Source: JANWKA01 sp035533815 | Lineage (GTDB): Bacteria > Bacteroidota > Bacteroidia > Chitinophagales > Chitinophagaceae | Length of the DNA: 28,349 nucleotides | Assembly (NCBI GenBank): GCA_035533815.1 | Contig: DATLTB010000060.1 | Coordinates: forward strand, 1 to 28,349 | Direction: 5' to 3' | Shown here: positions 1 to 8,665 of the stretch, piece by piece | How positions within the stretch are numbered: position 1 is the stretch's first letter | How the letters are laid out: every line of letters begins with the position of its first letter | Translations under genes and position numbers: made by a program | Notes under the pieces: generated by a model | The model's input: only the letters and a program-made list of their open reading frames with translations | Databases searched by the model: none | What the model was told of the DNA's origin: nothing

Positions 1-1
1 A

Positions 2-406
2 TTAAAACCATTCACACTTTCTTTTGTTCCTCCGGATGATCTGATGGAGCTATTTCGGGAGGATTATATACGAATGCAGGGTGGAATGATCTATGGAGAA
101 TCTCCCGATTTTGAAACGATGATTGACCAATTAAGGTTATTAAATGGCAGATTTAGAGTGATAGGCGAAGGAAGGACATTGGAAGAAATTATCGCAAAAG
201 CTACACCGGATTTAAATAGCTTGGAGGGTCCATATAAAGATGGAGCAATAGCAAGCCTATTTGTAGAGTATTGGGAAGATGCTAATGAGTCCCCCTCACC
301 ATCAAATAGAACAGTAACATATAAGATACATTTTATCAGGAGGAAGGTCGATTGGACTTTTCATTCTATCGAGATTAGCAACCCTTTTCTTTCGCATGCC
401 ATGTAA
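2..406 (+). CDS. 3' end of an unrecognised protein (5' truncated by window edge)
   Basis: The reading frame is open from the first bases of the window. The first Met is at base 44, but the preceding codons read naturally as protein (LKPFTLSFVPPDDL), so this is probably the C-terminal part of a larger gene. About 134 codons are visible. The stretch DYIRMQGGMIYGESPDFE followed by a leucine-rich helix ending in NGRF resembles, from memory, the C-terminal tail of AbiEii-type nucleotidyltransferases. The remaining 80 or so residues, ending in basic and aromatic segments (HFIRRKVDWTFHSIEI), do not fit that family's usual end, so I assign no function. No signal peptide or membrane segment is visible. 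The base composition is AT-richer than the nuo region. Confidence 0.55.
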   Translation, partial: LKPFTLSFVPPDDLMELFREDYIRMQGGMIYGESPDFETMIDQLRLLNGRFRVIGEGRTLEEIIAKATPDLNSLEGPYKDGAIASLFVEYWEDANESPSPSNRTVTYKIHFIRRKVDWTFHSIEISNPFLSHAM

Positions 407-795
407 TCTTAAAATTTTATTCATCCCCACGCCTGCGCCTTAATCTCAATAGTTACATTTCAGATGGCATACTCCATTTCCGCCAACCCCCTTACATATC
501 CGCCATTTCCGCCTCCATCATCCGATGCTGCACCACCACAATTACTTCCGACAGTTCAACCTCGCGCCACGTCAAATGCAGCATCCGTATTTCACGCATT
601 GCGCTTTCCTAATAGTTTTTCATCCAGGCTTATGGCCAATCCTGTCAGGGCAACTTTCCGAGGAGATAATGTAAAATCGCTATATATGTTGTATATAGTA
701 TACAATCCCTTTGTATTCCATGGCTTCCAACCGAAACCCTGATTCCCTTTGGCTTTCATTAGATGTCTCCGGATCATCTTTGACCAAAAAGTGTC

Positions 796-936
796 ATGCA
801 AAAATACCGGGAATTAGTCGCCAAAGTTAGGCCAGATATTAAATGGCAAATGCAAACTGGCTATACTATTTATAAACTTAACTCTCAAAAAATGGCCGTC
901 GATGGAAATTTCCTTATGGACAATGTATCCGTTTAA
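796..936 (+). CDS. Possible 46-residue small ORF or gene fragment
   Basis: The frame starts with ATG at 796 and ends with TAA at 934-936, encoding MQKYRELVAKVRPDIKWQMQ and a further 26 residues. The composition is protein-like: mixed charged and hydrophobic residues, with no low-complexity run. An in-frame TGA at 781-783 rules out extension upstream. I recognise no family, there is no clear ribosome-binding feature, and neighbouring genes do not suggest an operon. It may be a small gene, a fragment of a decayed gene, or chance. Confidence 0.2.
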   Translation: MQKYRELVAKVRPDIKWQMQTGYTIYKLNSQKMAVDGNFLMDNVSV

Positions 937-1027
937 CAGCAAAATAAACAACGCAAAAAAAGTTTTGTCCGTTAATGAAATAGCAAGCACATGGAATTTA
1001 TTGGAGTAAGTCCATCAATAGTTACCA

Positions 1028-1060
1028 GGGTAAAAGCTATTTACCCGAAACTTCAGTTTC
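1028..1060 (-). terminator. Two tandem hairpins after nuoN, candidate operon end
   Basis: GGGTAAA (1028-1034) and TTTACCC (1040-1046) form a perfect 7-bp stem with a 5-base loop. Directly beside it GAAAC (1047-1051) and GTTTC (1056-1060) form a 5-bp stem with a 4-base loop. They lie 16-48 bases beyond the nuoN stop codon, where an operon terminator is expected. There is no U-tract on the minus strand, so this is not a canonical intrinsic terminator. It could instead protect the 3' end of the mRNA. Confidence 0.4.
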
Positions 1061-1075
1061 CGCATCCCCCCTTCG

Positions 1076-2452
1076 TCAGGGCAACCAATGGATGATCAAT
1101 CCGGGAAATATACCCAGCACAATCAGCAGAATGGCCGTAAAGGCCAGCATGCCCTTGAACCCGGGACTGATCTCCTGGTCATCCAGGGAAGGCTCTCCTG
1201 GAGTAAAATACATGGCCCGGATCACCCGGAAATAATAATAGGAGCTGATTGCCGCACAGCAGACGGCCAGGATGACGAGCCAGAGCAGACCGCCTTTATG
1301 GATGGCGGCGGACAGGACAAAATACTTCGCCATGAAGCCGGCTGTCGCGGGAATGCCGGTGAGGGAAAGTAAAAATACTGTATTGGTCAGGGCAAGCAAC
1401 GGGTGTTTCCTGGCCAGTCCGTTGTACCCGTCAAAAGTGTAATCTTTCATTTTGATCAGGATGGCAAATGCACCCATGGTGGCCAGGCTGTAGGCGGCTG
1501 CGTACAGCAGTATCCCATCCCAGGCCAACTTGTTCAGGCTGATCACGGCAAACAGCATAAACCCTGCCTGGGCGATGCTGGAATAGGCCAGCATCCGCTT
1601 GACACTTTGCTGGAATACAGCGGTGAAATTACCCAGGATCAGGGTGGCAGCCGTAATGATGGCCAGCACGAGTGTCCAGTGAGTGTTGATATTCCCTGCA
1701 TCGAAAGAATAGCTGAAAAGCCGGATGAAGGCAATGAACCCGGCTGCCTTTACCACCGTGGAAATGAAGGAGGTGATCACGGTTGGCGCACCGTCATATA
1801 CATCCGGTGTCCAGAAATGAAAGGGCACCGCGGAAACCTTGAACGAAAGGGCCACGATCAGGAAAAGGATGCCCGTCAGCACCAGGGGGTTGATACCGCT
1901 GCCTGCCAGATGCATCTGCTCAATATTGAAAGTCCCCGTGGCTCCATATAGCAGGGCGATCCCCATCAGCAAAAAACCGGTCGAAAATGCCCCCATCAGG
2001 AAATATTTCAGGGATGCTTCATTGCCTTTCAGGTTATGCTTTTCACTTCCTACCAGGATATACTGGGGTATGGAAATGATTTCAATGGCCAAAAAAAGCA
2101 TGAGCAGGTGGGTGAAGGAGGATGCAATGGCCACCCCGCAGAGAATGAAAAAAATCAGGGCAAAATATTCTGCGGTATAGTCCCCCAGTTTTTCAAAATC
2201 CTTCCCTGACAGCAGGAAATACACCAGGGTGCAACCGAATGCCACTGCATTGAACAGGATGCTGGCATGATCCGGGTGGATCATGCCGGCTAACAACGCA
2301 GGAACAGGACCCTGGTAATCCATCCAGTTCAGGATGAAAATCAGGGCCATACCGGCAACTGCCAGCCACCTGAACGTTTGTTTACGCCGGAGGAACAAAC
2401 CGGAGAATAACAGGATGACCCCAAATACCGCAGTAAAAATAATCGCATGCAT
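1076..2452 (-). CDS. nuoN: NADH-quinone oxidoreductase subunit N
   Basis: This is one of the three antiporter-like proton-pumping subunits of the membrane arm of respiratory complex I. It has 458 residues, close to family length, and is almost entirely transmembrane helices. Recognisable features are the segment VPFHFWTPDVYDGAPT, the helix holding the conserved lysine before it (ALSFKVSAVPFHFW), and the second half SVKRMLAYSSIAQAGFML with the conserved pump-domain residues. The start is an ATG with no good alternative upstream. It is the last gene of the nuo operon, 28 bases after nuoM. Its position after nuoL and nuoM follows the standard order. Confidence 0.96.
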   Translation of the reverse strand: MHAIIFTAVFGVILLFSGLFLRRKQTFRWLAVAGMALIFILNWMDYQGPVPALLAGMIHPDHASILFNAVAFGCTLVYFLLSGKDFEKLGDYTAEYFALIFFILCGVAIASSFTHLLMLFLAIEIISIPQYILVGSEKHNLKGNEASLKYFLMGAFSTGFLLMGIALLYGATGTFNIEQMHLAGSGINPLVLTGILFLIVALSFKVSAVPFHFWTPDVYDGAPTVITSFISTVVKAAGFIAFIRLFSYSFDAGNINTHWTLVLAIITAATLILGNFTAVFQQSVKRMLAYSSIAQAGFMLFAVISLNKLAWDGILLYAAAYSLATMGAFAILIKMKDYTFDGYNGLARKHPLLALTNTVFLLSLTGIPATAGFMAKYFVLSAAIHKGGLLWLVILAVCCAAISSYYYFRVIRAMYFTPGEPSLDDQEISPGFKGMLAFTAILLIVLGIFPGLIIHWLP

Positions 2453-2480
2453 ATTCCATCAGGGCTTCTGCCCGGTTTAA

Positions 2481-3926
2481 TCAGAAAAAAGGACTCAGTG
2501 CCTGGGTGGTGTCATGAACCAGGTTCAGCATGGGCTGGGGATAGACTCCGAAGCCGATGATCAGGACTATGAGGACATACAGGGCCAGCCATTCGTTCCC
2601 GCTCAGGTCGGTCATGGACGGGGTCAGGGGTCCTGCAGGCCCAAAAATGACCCGCTGCAACATGCCCAGCATGTATACCACCACCAGGATGACCGCCAGG
2701 CCAGCGATCACCATCGCCCAGGGGCTATACCGGTACAGCCCGGTAAACATTAAAAATTCTCCGATAAACCCATTGGTCAGGGGAAGGGATATATTCCCCA
2801 GGCAAATGATCATAAAAGCGACGGATAACCGGGGAGCCAGCCTGGCCACTCCCCCCAGATCGCTGATCTTCGTGGTATGCAGCTTCCGTTCAAAGATGGC
2901 TACAATGACCCACATGCCGGTGATCGTAATCCCATGGCTGAACATCTGGAATAGGACCCCCTGCATGCTGATGGCATTATGGGAGAAAAGGACGGCACTC
3001 ATCAAACCGACATGGGCAATGGAGGAATAAGCGATCATCCTTTTCAGGTCCTGTTGCCGGATGGCGATGAGCGATGCATAGACAATTCCTGCAACAGAGA
3101 GACCCATGGCCAAACCGGACCAATCTGACACCCCCTGGGGAAATACCGGCAGCACCCAGCGGATCAGGCCGAATAATCCCATTTTCACCATGATGGCCGA
3201 CAGGATGATCGTTACGGCAGTAGGAGATTGCTCATAGGTATCCGGCTGCCAGGTATGAAATGGGAATACCGGCATTTTCACGGCAAAGGCGATGAAAAAA
3301 AGCCAGAACATCCCATCCTGAACCGGGGAGGACAGACTCCGGCCTGCCTGGATAAATGCAGGGAGGGAAAAGGAATGGACCCCCGGGGTTTGGAAATACA
3401 GGTAAATGATCCCGGTCAGCATGAGCAGGGATCCCAGGAAGGTGTACACAAAGAATTTAAAGGTTACCTCCACCCTGCGTTTCCCGCCCCAGATGGAGCA
3501 TAAAAAATATACCGGGATCAGCGCCAGTTCCCAGAAAGTATAAAATAACAGGGCATCCTTGGAAGTAAACACGCCGATCAGTCCGGCCTGAGAAAGCAGC
3601 ATCAGCCCGAAAAAAGGCCCTGGTTTCTCATATTCGTTCTTCCAGGTAGCCAGGAACACCACCGGAAAAAGAATGGCAGTCAGCAAGACCAGCATGATGC
3701 CCATGCCATCCAGGCCTACGCTGAACCGGCTGCCCAGCTGGGGTATCCAGCTCATATCGGCAGCCAGTCCCCCGGATCCGTTGCTAAACCTGCAGACAGC
3801 GTCCAGAGCGATGACCAGGGTAAGGATGGCTGATGCCAGGGACCAGTTCCTGGCTGCCTTTCCCTTCAACAGGAAGACAGCCAGTCCGGTGACCAGGGGA
3901 ACAAGGATAAGTAATACGGTCCACAT
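2481..3926 (-). CDS. nuoM: NADH-quinone oxidoreductase subunit M
   Basis: This is an antiporter-like membrane-arm subunit of complex I, about 481 residues. Family markers are the helix with FWELALIPVYFL, which holds the conserved glutamate; FAVKMPVFPFHTWQPDTYEQ with the conserved lysine; and LKRMIAYSSIAHVGLM in the second inverted repeat. The frame stays open upstream to about 4058, overlapping nuoL, but those residues are soluble and unlike NuoM. I therefore place the start at the ATG at 3924-3926, giving the normal hydrophobic N terminus MWTVLLILVP. This leaves a 17-base gap after nuoL. Confidence 0.95.
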   Translation of the reverse strand: MWTVLLILVPLVTGLAVFLLKGKAARNWSLASAILTLVIALDAVCRFSNGSGGLAADMSWIPQLGSRFSVGLDGMGIMLVLLTAILFPVVFLATWKNEYEKPGPFFGLMLLSQAGLIGVFTSKDALLFYTFWELALIPVYFLCSIWGGKRRVEVTFKFFVYTFLGSLLMLTGIIYLYFQTPGVHSFSLPAFIQAGRSLSSPVQDGMFWLFFIAFAVKMPVFPFHTWQPDTYEQSPTAVTIILSAIMVKMGLFGLIRWVLPVFPQGVSDWSGLAMGLSVAGIVYASLIAIRQQDLKRMIAYSSIAHVGLMSAVLFSHNAISMQGVLFQMFSHGITITGMWVIVAIFERKLHTTKISDLGGVARLAPRLSVAFMIICLGNISLPLTNGFIGEFLMFTGLYRYSPWAMVIAGLAVILVVVYMLGMLQRVIFGPAGPLTPSMTDLSGNEWLALYVLIVLIIGFGVYPQPMLNLVHDTTQALSPFF

Positions 3927-3943
3927 GCTATTTACGCTTCTAT

Positions 3944-5845
3944 TTACCGGATCAGGAAAAATCCGATTACAAATAATATAATGGCTCCTGCTACCATGCC
4001 AAAAACATAACCCCCGACCTGGCCGCTCTGCAGTAAACGAACCTGCCTGCTGCTCCAATGAACGGCTTTGCCCACCCCGTTGACCAGGCCATCGATCACC
4101 TGGGATTCCATGATGCGGTCCAGAAAACCTGAAAAAGCTTTCAGGGGTCTGCTGACCAGGATATCATAGCATTCATTCACATATCCGGCATGGGCAAACC
4201 ATCCGGACAGGCCCCTGCTTTCTTCCCCGGTATCCTTATACCTGATATACCGGTTGCGGGCCCAGAGAATAATCAGGATCGTCAATACAGTAGCGATGAT
4301 CATCAGCATGACTTGTACGGTATTACTGGCTGCTGGATTTTCTGCCAGGGACCGGGAGGCGGCAAATACCGGAGACAGGAATGCACCCAAATGGTTGCTG
4401 CCATGCAGGGACGCGGGTATACCCACCCAGCCACCCGCAATGGCAAGCAAAGCCAGCAGGATGAGCGGAACCGTCATGGCAGGAGGCCCCTCATGGAGGT
4501 GATGCGCCTGTTCGCTGGTTCCGCGGAAGCTACCATGAAAGGTCATGAAAAACAACCTGAACATATAAAAAGCAGTCAGCAGTGCGCCTCCAAGCCCAAT
4601 AAGGTACAGGAGGGGATTTTGGGAAAAAGCATGTCCCAGAATCTCATCTTTGGAAAAGAAGCCGGACAGGGGTGGAATTCCCGAGATGGCGAGGCAGGCG
4701 ATCAGGAAGGTCCAGTAGGTGATGGGCAACTTCGATCGGAGACCCCCCATTTTCCGGATATCCTGCTCCCCGCCCATTGCATGGATCACCACGCCGGCGC
4801 CCAGAAAGAGCAAAGCTTTAAAGAATGCATGGGTCATCACATGGAAAACCGCCCCGCTATAGTTCCCCACTCCCAGGCCGAGGAACATATATCCCAGCTG
4901 GCTCACCGTGGAATAAGCAAGCACTTTTTTGATATCATATTGCTTCAGGGCAATGGATGCCGCAAATACCGCCGTAGCCAGACCGATCACGGCTACAATA
5001 TGCTGGCTAAAAGGCGCCAGGGTATACAGGATATTGCTGCGGGCGATCATGTAGATACCCGCAGTGACCATAGTGGCTGCATGGATCAGTGCGGAAACCG
5101 GGGTGGGGCCGGCCATAGCATCCGGCAGCCAGGTATATAGGGGGATCTGGGCACTCTTACCCGTGGCGCCAATAAATAGCAGCAGGGTGATCGCGATGAT
5201 CACGCCATGATTCATGCCCAGGGTAGAAGCCTGACTGAAGACGGCACTGAAGCTGAAGCTCCTAAACCTGGAAAACATCAGGAAAAGCCCGATAAGGAAC
5301 CCAAGGTCCCCGATCCGGTTCATGATGAATGCTTTTTTGGCTGCCTGGTTATATGCATCCCGGTCAAACCAGAATCCAATCAGCAGATAAGAGCAGAGCC
5401 CTACCCCTTCCCAACCGATGAACAGGATGACATAGTTTGCCCCCAGCACCAGCAGGAGCATGAAAAAGACGAACAAATTGAGGTAGGAAAAATACCTGGC
5501 GAACCCTTCATCAGCCTTCATGTAGGCAATGGAGTAAATATGGATCAACAGTCCCACGCCGGTAATGATGAGCAGAAAAATGACAGTCAGCTGGTCCACC
5601 TGGAAATCCACTGGCACCCGGAGCCTTCCTACGGAGAAAAAATCGAACAGGTGGACCTGCTGCACGGTAAAGCCTGTGGTATCCACCGCCATAAAAATCA
5701 TCACACTGAGTATAAAGGCGGCAAAAACGGCACCGCAGGCAATAAGTCCTGTAAATTTTTTGGATAATGACTTGCCGGCAATACCATTGAGGAGGAAACC
5801 GGCCAGCGGAAATAGCGGTATCAGCCAGACATATTGAATCATCAT
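3944..5845 (-). CDS. nuoL: NADH-quinone oxidoreductase subunit L
   Basis: This is the largest antiporter-like subunit of complex I, at the distal end of the membrane arm, about 633 residues. It carries family motifs: FIGWEGVGLCSYLLIGFW near residue 150, QIPLYTWLPDAMAGPTPVSALIHAATMVTAG near 250, and IKKVLAYSTVSQLGYMFLGLG after it. The C-terminal part has a variable hydrophilic stretch, then a last transmembrane helix, as expected from the long lateral helix of NuoL. The open frame begins with a TTG two codons earlier. I chose the ATG at 5843-5845 (MMIQYVWLIP). It sits 38 bases after nuoK. Confidence 0.96.
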   Translation of the reverse strand: MMIQYVWLIPLFPLAGFLLNGIAGKSLSKKFTGLIACGAVFAAFILSVMIFMAVDTTGFTVQQVHLFDFFSVGRLRVPVDFQVDQLTVIFLLIITGVGLLIHIYSIAYMKADEGFARYFSYLNLFVFFMLLLVLGANYVILFIGWEGVGLCSYLLIGFWFDRDAYNQAAKKAFIMNRIGDLGFLIGLFLMFSRFRSFSFSAVFSQASTLGMNHGVIIAITLLLFIGATGKSAQIPLYTWLPDAMAGPTPVSALIHAATMVTAGIYMIARSNILYTLAPFSQHIVAVIGLATAVFAASIALKQYDIKKVLAYSTVSQLGYMFLGLGVGNYSGAVFHVMTHAFFKALLFLGAGVVIHAMGGEQDIRKMGGLRSKLPITYWTFLIACLAISGIPPLSGFFSKDEILGHAFSQNPLLYLIGLGGALLTAFYMFRLFFMTFHGSFRGTSEQAHHLHEGPPAMTVPLILLALLAIAGGWVGIPASLHGSNHLGAFLSPVFAASRSLAENPAASNTVQVMLMIIATVLTILIILWARNRYIRYKDTGEESRGLSGWFAHAGYVNECYDILVSRPLKAFSGFLDRIMESQVIDGLVNGVGKAVHWSSRQVRLLQSGQVGGYVFGMVAGAIILFVIGFFLIR

Positions 5846-5883
5846 ACTCAAGCGCTGCCCCCGAAGGGAATTTAATGATAGAA

Positions 5884-6183
5884 TCAGTGTTTCAACCGGT
5901 TCATGTTACTCACGTCCACCGAATGGGTATGGCGGTACATCATCACAATTATAGCCAGCCCCACGGACACCTCAGCCGCTGCCACTACCATCACAAAAAA
6001 TACAAAGACCTGGGCCGAGGGGTCCTGATGAAATTTGGAAAAAGCCACCAGCATAAGATTCACGGCATTGAGCATGAGCTCTACACTCATGAATATGATG
6101 ATGGCATTGCGGCGGATCAGTACGCCCGTCACCCCCACACAGAACAGGGCCAGACTGAGAAAAATATAATCATTGATAGGCAT
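5884..6183 (-). CDS. nuoK: NADH-quinone oxidoreductase subunit K
   Basis: This small three-helix subunit of the complex I membrane arm has 99 residues, the usual length. The two membrane glutamates essential in NuoK are visible: E35 in MSVELMLNAVNL and E71 in VVAAAEVSVGLA. The C-terminal end is short and basic. It starts with ATG four bases after nuoJ, suggesting translational coupling. Confidence 0.97.
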   Translation of the reverse strand: MPINDYIFLSLALFCVGVTGVLIRRNAIIIFMSVELMLNAVNLMLVAFSKFHQDPSAQVFVFFVMVVAAAEVSVGLAIIVMMYRHTHSVDVSNMNRLKH

Positions 6184-6187
6184 GACC

Positions 6188-6682
6188 TTAATTTTTTTTG
6201 CCGATCACCACAGCACCCACCATGGCGCTGAGGAACAACACACTGCTTACTTCGAATGGCACAATAAACTGGTGGAACAAGGTCCGGCCCAGGTTACCGA
6301 TGAGCCCGATATCCGTGGAACCCGGGGAAATCAGGGCTATATCCGCTTTCTTAAGGGCTGCCAGGACGACCAGCAGCAATATCCCTCCGGAGATCACCCC
6401 GGCAAATTTAACCAGCTGGCTCTTGGGGACCTCGGCATCTTCATTGAGGTTCATGAGCATGATCACAAACAGGAACAGGACCATGATGGCCCCGGCATAT
6501 ACAATAATATGGACAATAGCCAGGAACTGGGCATTCAACAATAGGTAATGTCCGGCAATACCAAAGAAAGTCATGATCAGGAATAGCACGCTGTTGACCG
6601 GTTTGCGGCTGGTGATCACCCCTACTGCACAAAACAGCACGATGAAAGACAGGATCCAGAAAATGGTTTCCTGCATCGTCAT
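6188..6682 (-). CDS. nuoJ: NADH-quinone oxidoreductase subunit J
   Basis: This membrane-arm subunit of complex I has five predicted helices and 164 residues, typical of NuoJ. The third helix contains the characteristic AIVHIIVYAGAIMVLFLFVIMLMN pattern, the region where a pi-bulge lies in solved structures of the family. The start codon overlaps the nuoI stop by four bases, so the two genes are probably translationally coupled. A second Met two codons later is a possible alternative start. Confidence 0.96.
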   Translation of the reverse strand: MTMQETIFWILSFIVLFCAVGVITSRKPVNSVLFLIMTFFGIAGHYLLLNAQFLAIVHIIVYAGAIMVLFLFVIMLMNLNEDAEVPKSQLVKFAGVISGGILLLVVLAALKKADIALISPGSTDIGLIGNLGRTLFHQFIVPFEVSSVLFLSAMVGAVVIGKKN

Positions 6683-7197
6683 GTTCCGGAGGTTTTGACG
6701 GGAACTGCCGGGAAAGGGATCAGCAGGTCTTCCTTGGTGTAAATAAAATCATCCCTTTCATGATTAGCAGGGGCAAAAGTCTCTGTCAGGTAAATGGCGT
6801 CTTTCGGACAGGCTTCCTCGCAGAACCCGCAGAAAATACAGCGGAGCATATTGATTTCATACCTGGCCGCATATTTTTCTTCCCGGTAGAGATGTTCCTC
6901 CCCCGGTTTTCTTTCCGCGGCTTCCATCGTGATGGCTTCAGCCGGGCAGGCTACTGCACAAAGGCCGCAGGCGGTGCATCGCTCCCTGCCCTCCTCATCC
7001 CGGTTGAGGATCTGCAATCCCCGGAATACGGGGCTGAATGGCCGTTTCTGCTCCGGATAGCTGATCGTTGCTTTCTTTTTGAAAATATGGCTGAAGGTGA
7101 TGGCCATACCTTTGAAAATCCCCGGCAGGTACATCTTTTCCCAAAAATTCAGGGGTCTTCTTTCCACCCACTTGGCCCGGTCTGTTAATGCTTTCAT
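6679..7197 (-). CDS. nuoI: NADH-quinone oxidoreductase subunit I (two [4Fe-4S] ferredoxin domain)
   Basis: This subunit carries clusters N6a and N6b, passing electrons from the peripheral arm toward NuoB. It has 172 residues. Two ferredoxin motifs are complete: CTACGLCAVACP (Cys74, 77, 80, 84) and CIFCGFCEEACP (Cys120, 123, 126, 130). The N-terminal 45 residues contain the amphipathic helix region that docks on the membrane. The ATG at 7195-7197 gives a normal N terminus. It follows the inserted cupin gene by 47 bases and overlaps nuoJ by four. Confidence 0.97.
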   Translation of the reverse strand: MKALTDRAKWVERRPLNFWEKMYLPGIFKGMAITFSHIFKKKATISYPEQKRPFSPVFRGLQILNRDEEGRERCTACGLCAVACPAEAITMEAAERKPGEEHLYREEKYAARYEINMLRCIFCGFCEEACPKDAIYLTETFAPANHERDDFIYTKEDLLIPFPAVPVKTSGT

Positions 7198-7244
7198 GTC
7201 TTAAAATTTTTTGTGATCACATCGACTATGATCATTATTTTCCT

Positions 7245-7589
7245 TTATTCCGGTCCATTTTCCCGATCCTGGGCCGATGAAGGCTGGGATATCACCAGGA
7301 AGCTCAGTGGGCTGCCCGACCTGTTCCGGATATCGTGCATCAGCCCTGCTGCCACATGAATCCCTTCTCCCTGGGACAATAAATATGGCTGTCCTTCCAG
7401 GCGGAACTCCCCTTGTCCCTGCAGGATATAAAAAAACTGCTGGGCTTCCCGGTGCCTATGCATGCGCTCTGCCGTTCCCGGTGGCATACTCTCCTGCTTG
7501 ACGACCAGTCCTTCGGTCTCCAGCAGGGGCCATCCCTCACAATGATTCCCCCATAGGTAACGGGGCGCCTGATATATACTGGTCTTCAT
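7245..7589 (-). CDS. Small single-domain cupin protein inserted in the nuo operon
   Basis: This 114-residue protein is one double-stranded beta-helix (cupin) domain. Motif 1 is PPGTAERMHRHREAQQFFYI, with candidate metal ligands His44 and His46 and Gln50 where many cupins have glutamate. Motif 2 is GEGIHVAAGLMHDIRN with His85. This HxH-x3-Q variant is found in small cupins of unknown or varied function, so substrate and metal cannot be named. It is probably cytosolic, with no signal peptide. The gene starts five bases after the nuoH stop and ends 47 bases before nuoI, so it must be co-transcribed with complex I. It is not a known complex I subunit. A regulator, a small-molecule enzyme or a passenger gene are all possible. 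Confidence 0.85.
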   Translation of the reverse strand: MKTSIYQAPRYLWGNHCEGWPLLETEGLVVKQESMPPGTAERMHRHREAQQFFYILQGQGEFRLEGQPYLLSQGEGIHVAAGLMHDIRNRSGSPLSFLVISQPSSAQDRENGPE

Positions 7590-7594
7590 TTCAG

Positions 7595-8653
7595 CTAATG
7601 ATGCAAGGCCAGGACCACTCCGCCGGTGATCAGCATGTTGGCCAGGGCCAGCGGGATCAGCATCTTCCAGCCCAGCTTCATGAGCTGGTCATACCGGAAC
7701 CTCGGTATCGTCCACCGCACCCACATGAAAAAGAACAAAAAGAAACCGATCTTGACAAACAGCACGATGACCCCCAGGATCGTGATCCAGTTATGGCTGA
7801 GTCCCAGGTGGTCCATGAACGGGAAATTATAACCCCCGAAAAACAGGGTGGCCATTACAGCCGAACTGATGAACATGTTGACGTATTCAGAAAAGAGGTA
7901 GAAACCGAGTTTCATGGAAGAATATTCCGTATGAAATCCATTGATCAGCTCGGATTCACATTCTGCCAGATCGAAGGGTGTCCGGTTGCATTCCGCAAAG
8001 GCACAGACCAGGAAGATCAGAAAACCCAGGGGCTGCCTGAATACATTCCAGGTGAAATACCCGTTTTTCCAGAACCCATGCTGCTGCCGGACAATCTCAT
8101 TGAGGCTAAGGGTCCCGGTAAGCATCAGCAGCCCGATCAGGGCCAGTCCCATGGCCAGCTCATAGGAAATGATCTGGGATGCCGCCCGGATGGCCCCCAG
8201 CCTGGAATATTTATTGTTGGATGCCCAGCCGCCGATCATGATGCCATATACCCCCAGGCTGACCACCCCGAAGATATACAGGATGCCGATATTGACATCG
8301 GCAACCTGAAGTGGCATGAGATGACCCCCAATCCTCAAGGTTCCTCCCCAGGGCACCACAGCCCCCGTCATGCATGCAGTCAGCATGGCCAGGGAAGGCC
8401 CGAGGATGAACAACATCCCGTTAGCCTCTGTCGGGATGATCTCTTCCTTGAAGAACAGCTTCGCCCCGTCGGCCAGGGGTTGAAGCAGGCCGAAAGGGCC
8501 GGCCCTGTTCGGCCCTAACCGATCCTGAATGATGGCTGCCACCTTGCGTTCCGCATAGGTGGAATACATAGCCACCAGCAGGGAAATCCCCAGCACAATG
8601 GAAATCAGGATGAATTTTTCCAGTAAAAATACCGTGCCTCCCGGATTGATCAT
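7595..8653 (-). CDS. nuoH: NADH-quinone oxidoreductase subunit H
   Basis: This membrane subunit forms much of the quinone access chamber at the junction with the peripheral arm. It has 352 residues and about eight helices. Diagnostic segments are STYAERKVAAIIQDRLGPNR near residue 35, LADGAKLFFKEEIIP, and FAECNRTPFDLAECESELI, the conserved loop with the acidic residues that line the quinone cavity. The start is ATG at 8651-8653, 12 bases after nuoG. The following cupin gene begins five bases after the stop. Confidence 0.97.
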   Translation of the reverse strand: MINPGGTVFLLEKFILISIVLGISLLVAMYSTYAERKVAAIIQDRLGPNRAGPFGLLQPLADGAKLFFKEEIIPTEANGMLFILGPSLAMLTACMTGAVVPWGGTLRIGGHLMPLQVADVNIGILYIFGVVSLGVYGIMIGGWASNNKYSRLGAIRAASQIISYELAMGLALIGLLMLTGTLSLNEIVRQQHGFWKNGYFTWNVFRQPLGFLIFLVCAFAECNRTPFDLAECESELINGFHTEYSSMKLGFYLFSEYVNMFISSAVMATLFFGGYNFPFMDHLGLSHNWITILGVIVLFVKIGFFLFFFMWVRWTIPRFRYDQLMKLGWKMLIPLALANMLITGGVVLALHH

Positions 8654-8665
8654 ATGGGTATCCTG

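Larger units (their letters stand above)
407..1075. other. Long intergenic region, no convincing gene
   Basis: These 669 bases are AT-rich. Short open frames exist on both strands but none has family resemblance or a credible start. The most protein-like are a 46-codon plus-strand frame (796-936) and a 35-codon minus-strand frame ending near 477. The stretch could hold decayed gene remnants. Two small perfect hairpins lie at 1028-1060, close to the end of the nuo operon. I see no tRNA, repeat array or transposon end. Confidence 0.6.

Noticed and set aside
464..742. Plus-strand frame of 92 codons starting with a Pro/Ser-rich stretch
   Set aside because: Low-complexity proline and serine content with no family resemblance. 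The opposite strand reads at least as well over part of it.
477..801. Minus-strand peptides (69-codon frame, then a 35-codon frame shifted from it) as one frameshifted gene
   Set aside because: The two parts could be joined only by assuming a frameshift near 600, and no family is recognised. Too little to call a pseudogene.
4190..5140. Plus-strand open frame of 316 codons opposite nuoL
   Set aside because: It is fully antisense to a clear NuoL, and its composition (Gln, His and Gly rich, no hydrophobic core) is typical of a shadow frame.
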